Below, one piece after another: positions 5,850-5,950 of a DNA stretch of 5,950 nt. The notes under the pieces were generated by a model. That model was not told the origin of the DNA. It searched no databases and was given only the letters and a program-made list of their open reading frames with translations. The DNA comes from CAYOEZ01 sp964402955 (lineage in GTDB: Bacteria > Chloroflexota > DTOL01 > DAOUCN01). The translations under genes were made by a program, and so were the position numbers. The stretch spans positions 1 to 5,950 of the forward strand of contig CAYOEZ010000270.1 in assembly GCA_964402955.1 (NCBI GenBank), written 5' to 3'. Numbering within the stretch: position 1 is the first letter of the stretch; each line of letters opens with the position of its first letter.

Positions 5850-5950
5850 CTACGAGTGCCCCGATGTGCGCGGCAGTGGCTCTGGCTGCTTGAGAACGAC
5901 GAAGCCGGTGCGGGCGGCGGCAGGAACGTAGTCGCGCGGCAGACCAAGCA
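5850..5950 (-). CDS. Possible 3' end of a gene entering from the right edge
   Basis: One minus-strand frame is open from the window edge to TAG (plus 5850-5852) and gives a 32-residue C-terminus beginning LGLPRDYVPAAARTGFVVL. GC by codon position is about 78, 56 and 75% for positions one to three, the pattern of coding DNA in a GC-rich genome. The other two minus frames are also open across this short stretch, as often happens in GC-rich DNA, so the evidence is weak. I do not recognise the product. Confidence 0.25.
   Translation of the reverse strand, partial: LGLPRDYVPAAARTGFVVLKQPEPLPRTSGHS

Overview
The window carries one compact four-gene operon on the minus strand, read from right to left: a 5-methylcytosine DNA methyltransferase (4304-5551), a MutY/EndoIII-superfamily DNA glycosylase that most resembles T:G mismatch thymine glycosylases (3616-4299), a large protein with two GHKL ATPase modules whose C-terminal half is a histidine kinase (1404-3587), and a response-regulator receiver protein with an unrecognised 250-residue C-terminal domain (227-1402). 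The gaps are 4, 28 and 1 nt. The ribosome binding sites of the second and fourth genes lie inside the last codons of the gene before them, so the genes are very probably co-transcribed and partly translationally coupled.

The organism is a bacterium with sigma70-like promoters, Shine-Dalgarno sites and medium-high GC (about 53% in a sampled part of the operon). The last 100 bases at the right edge are clearly richer in GC (about 68%), which suggests that the operon may be an acquired cassette in a more GC-rich chromosome. The species cannot be told from this window. No transposase, integrase, tRNA or CRISPR array is visible.

Right flank (5552-5950): a candidate promoter for the operon (TTGCGG, 17 nt, TATACT at 5648-5676), with a short dyad across its -10 box. 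Further out is a perfect 11-bp inverted repeat (5735-5765) of the kind seen in REP or IS200-like ends. A GC-rich stretch at the edge may hold the last 32 codons of another minus-strand gene. Left flank (1-226): a hairpin-forming repeat about 75 nt beyond the last stop codon, two perfect 10-bp palindromes, and a second candidate promoter with an RBS that would serve the next minus-strand gene beyond the left edge.

How the genes may work together (inference): the methyltransferase marks host DNA with 5-methylcytosine. The glycosylase would remove thymine left in T:G mismatches when 5-methylcytosine deaminates, the job Vsr does in enteric bacteria. The kinase and receiver pair looks like a sensing-and-response module in place of a classical restriction endonuclease, which is absent here. 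A MORC/MutL-like ATPase fused to a histidine kinase, paired with a receiver that has no DNA-binding domain and sitting beside a C5 methyltransferase, makes this a credible candidate for a poorly described methylation-linked defence or DNA-surveillance system.
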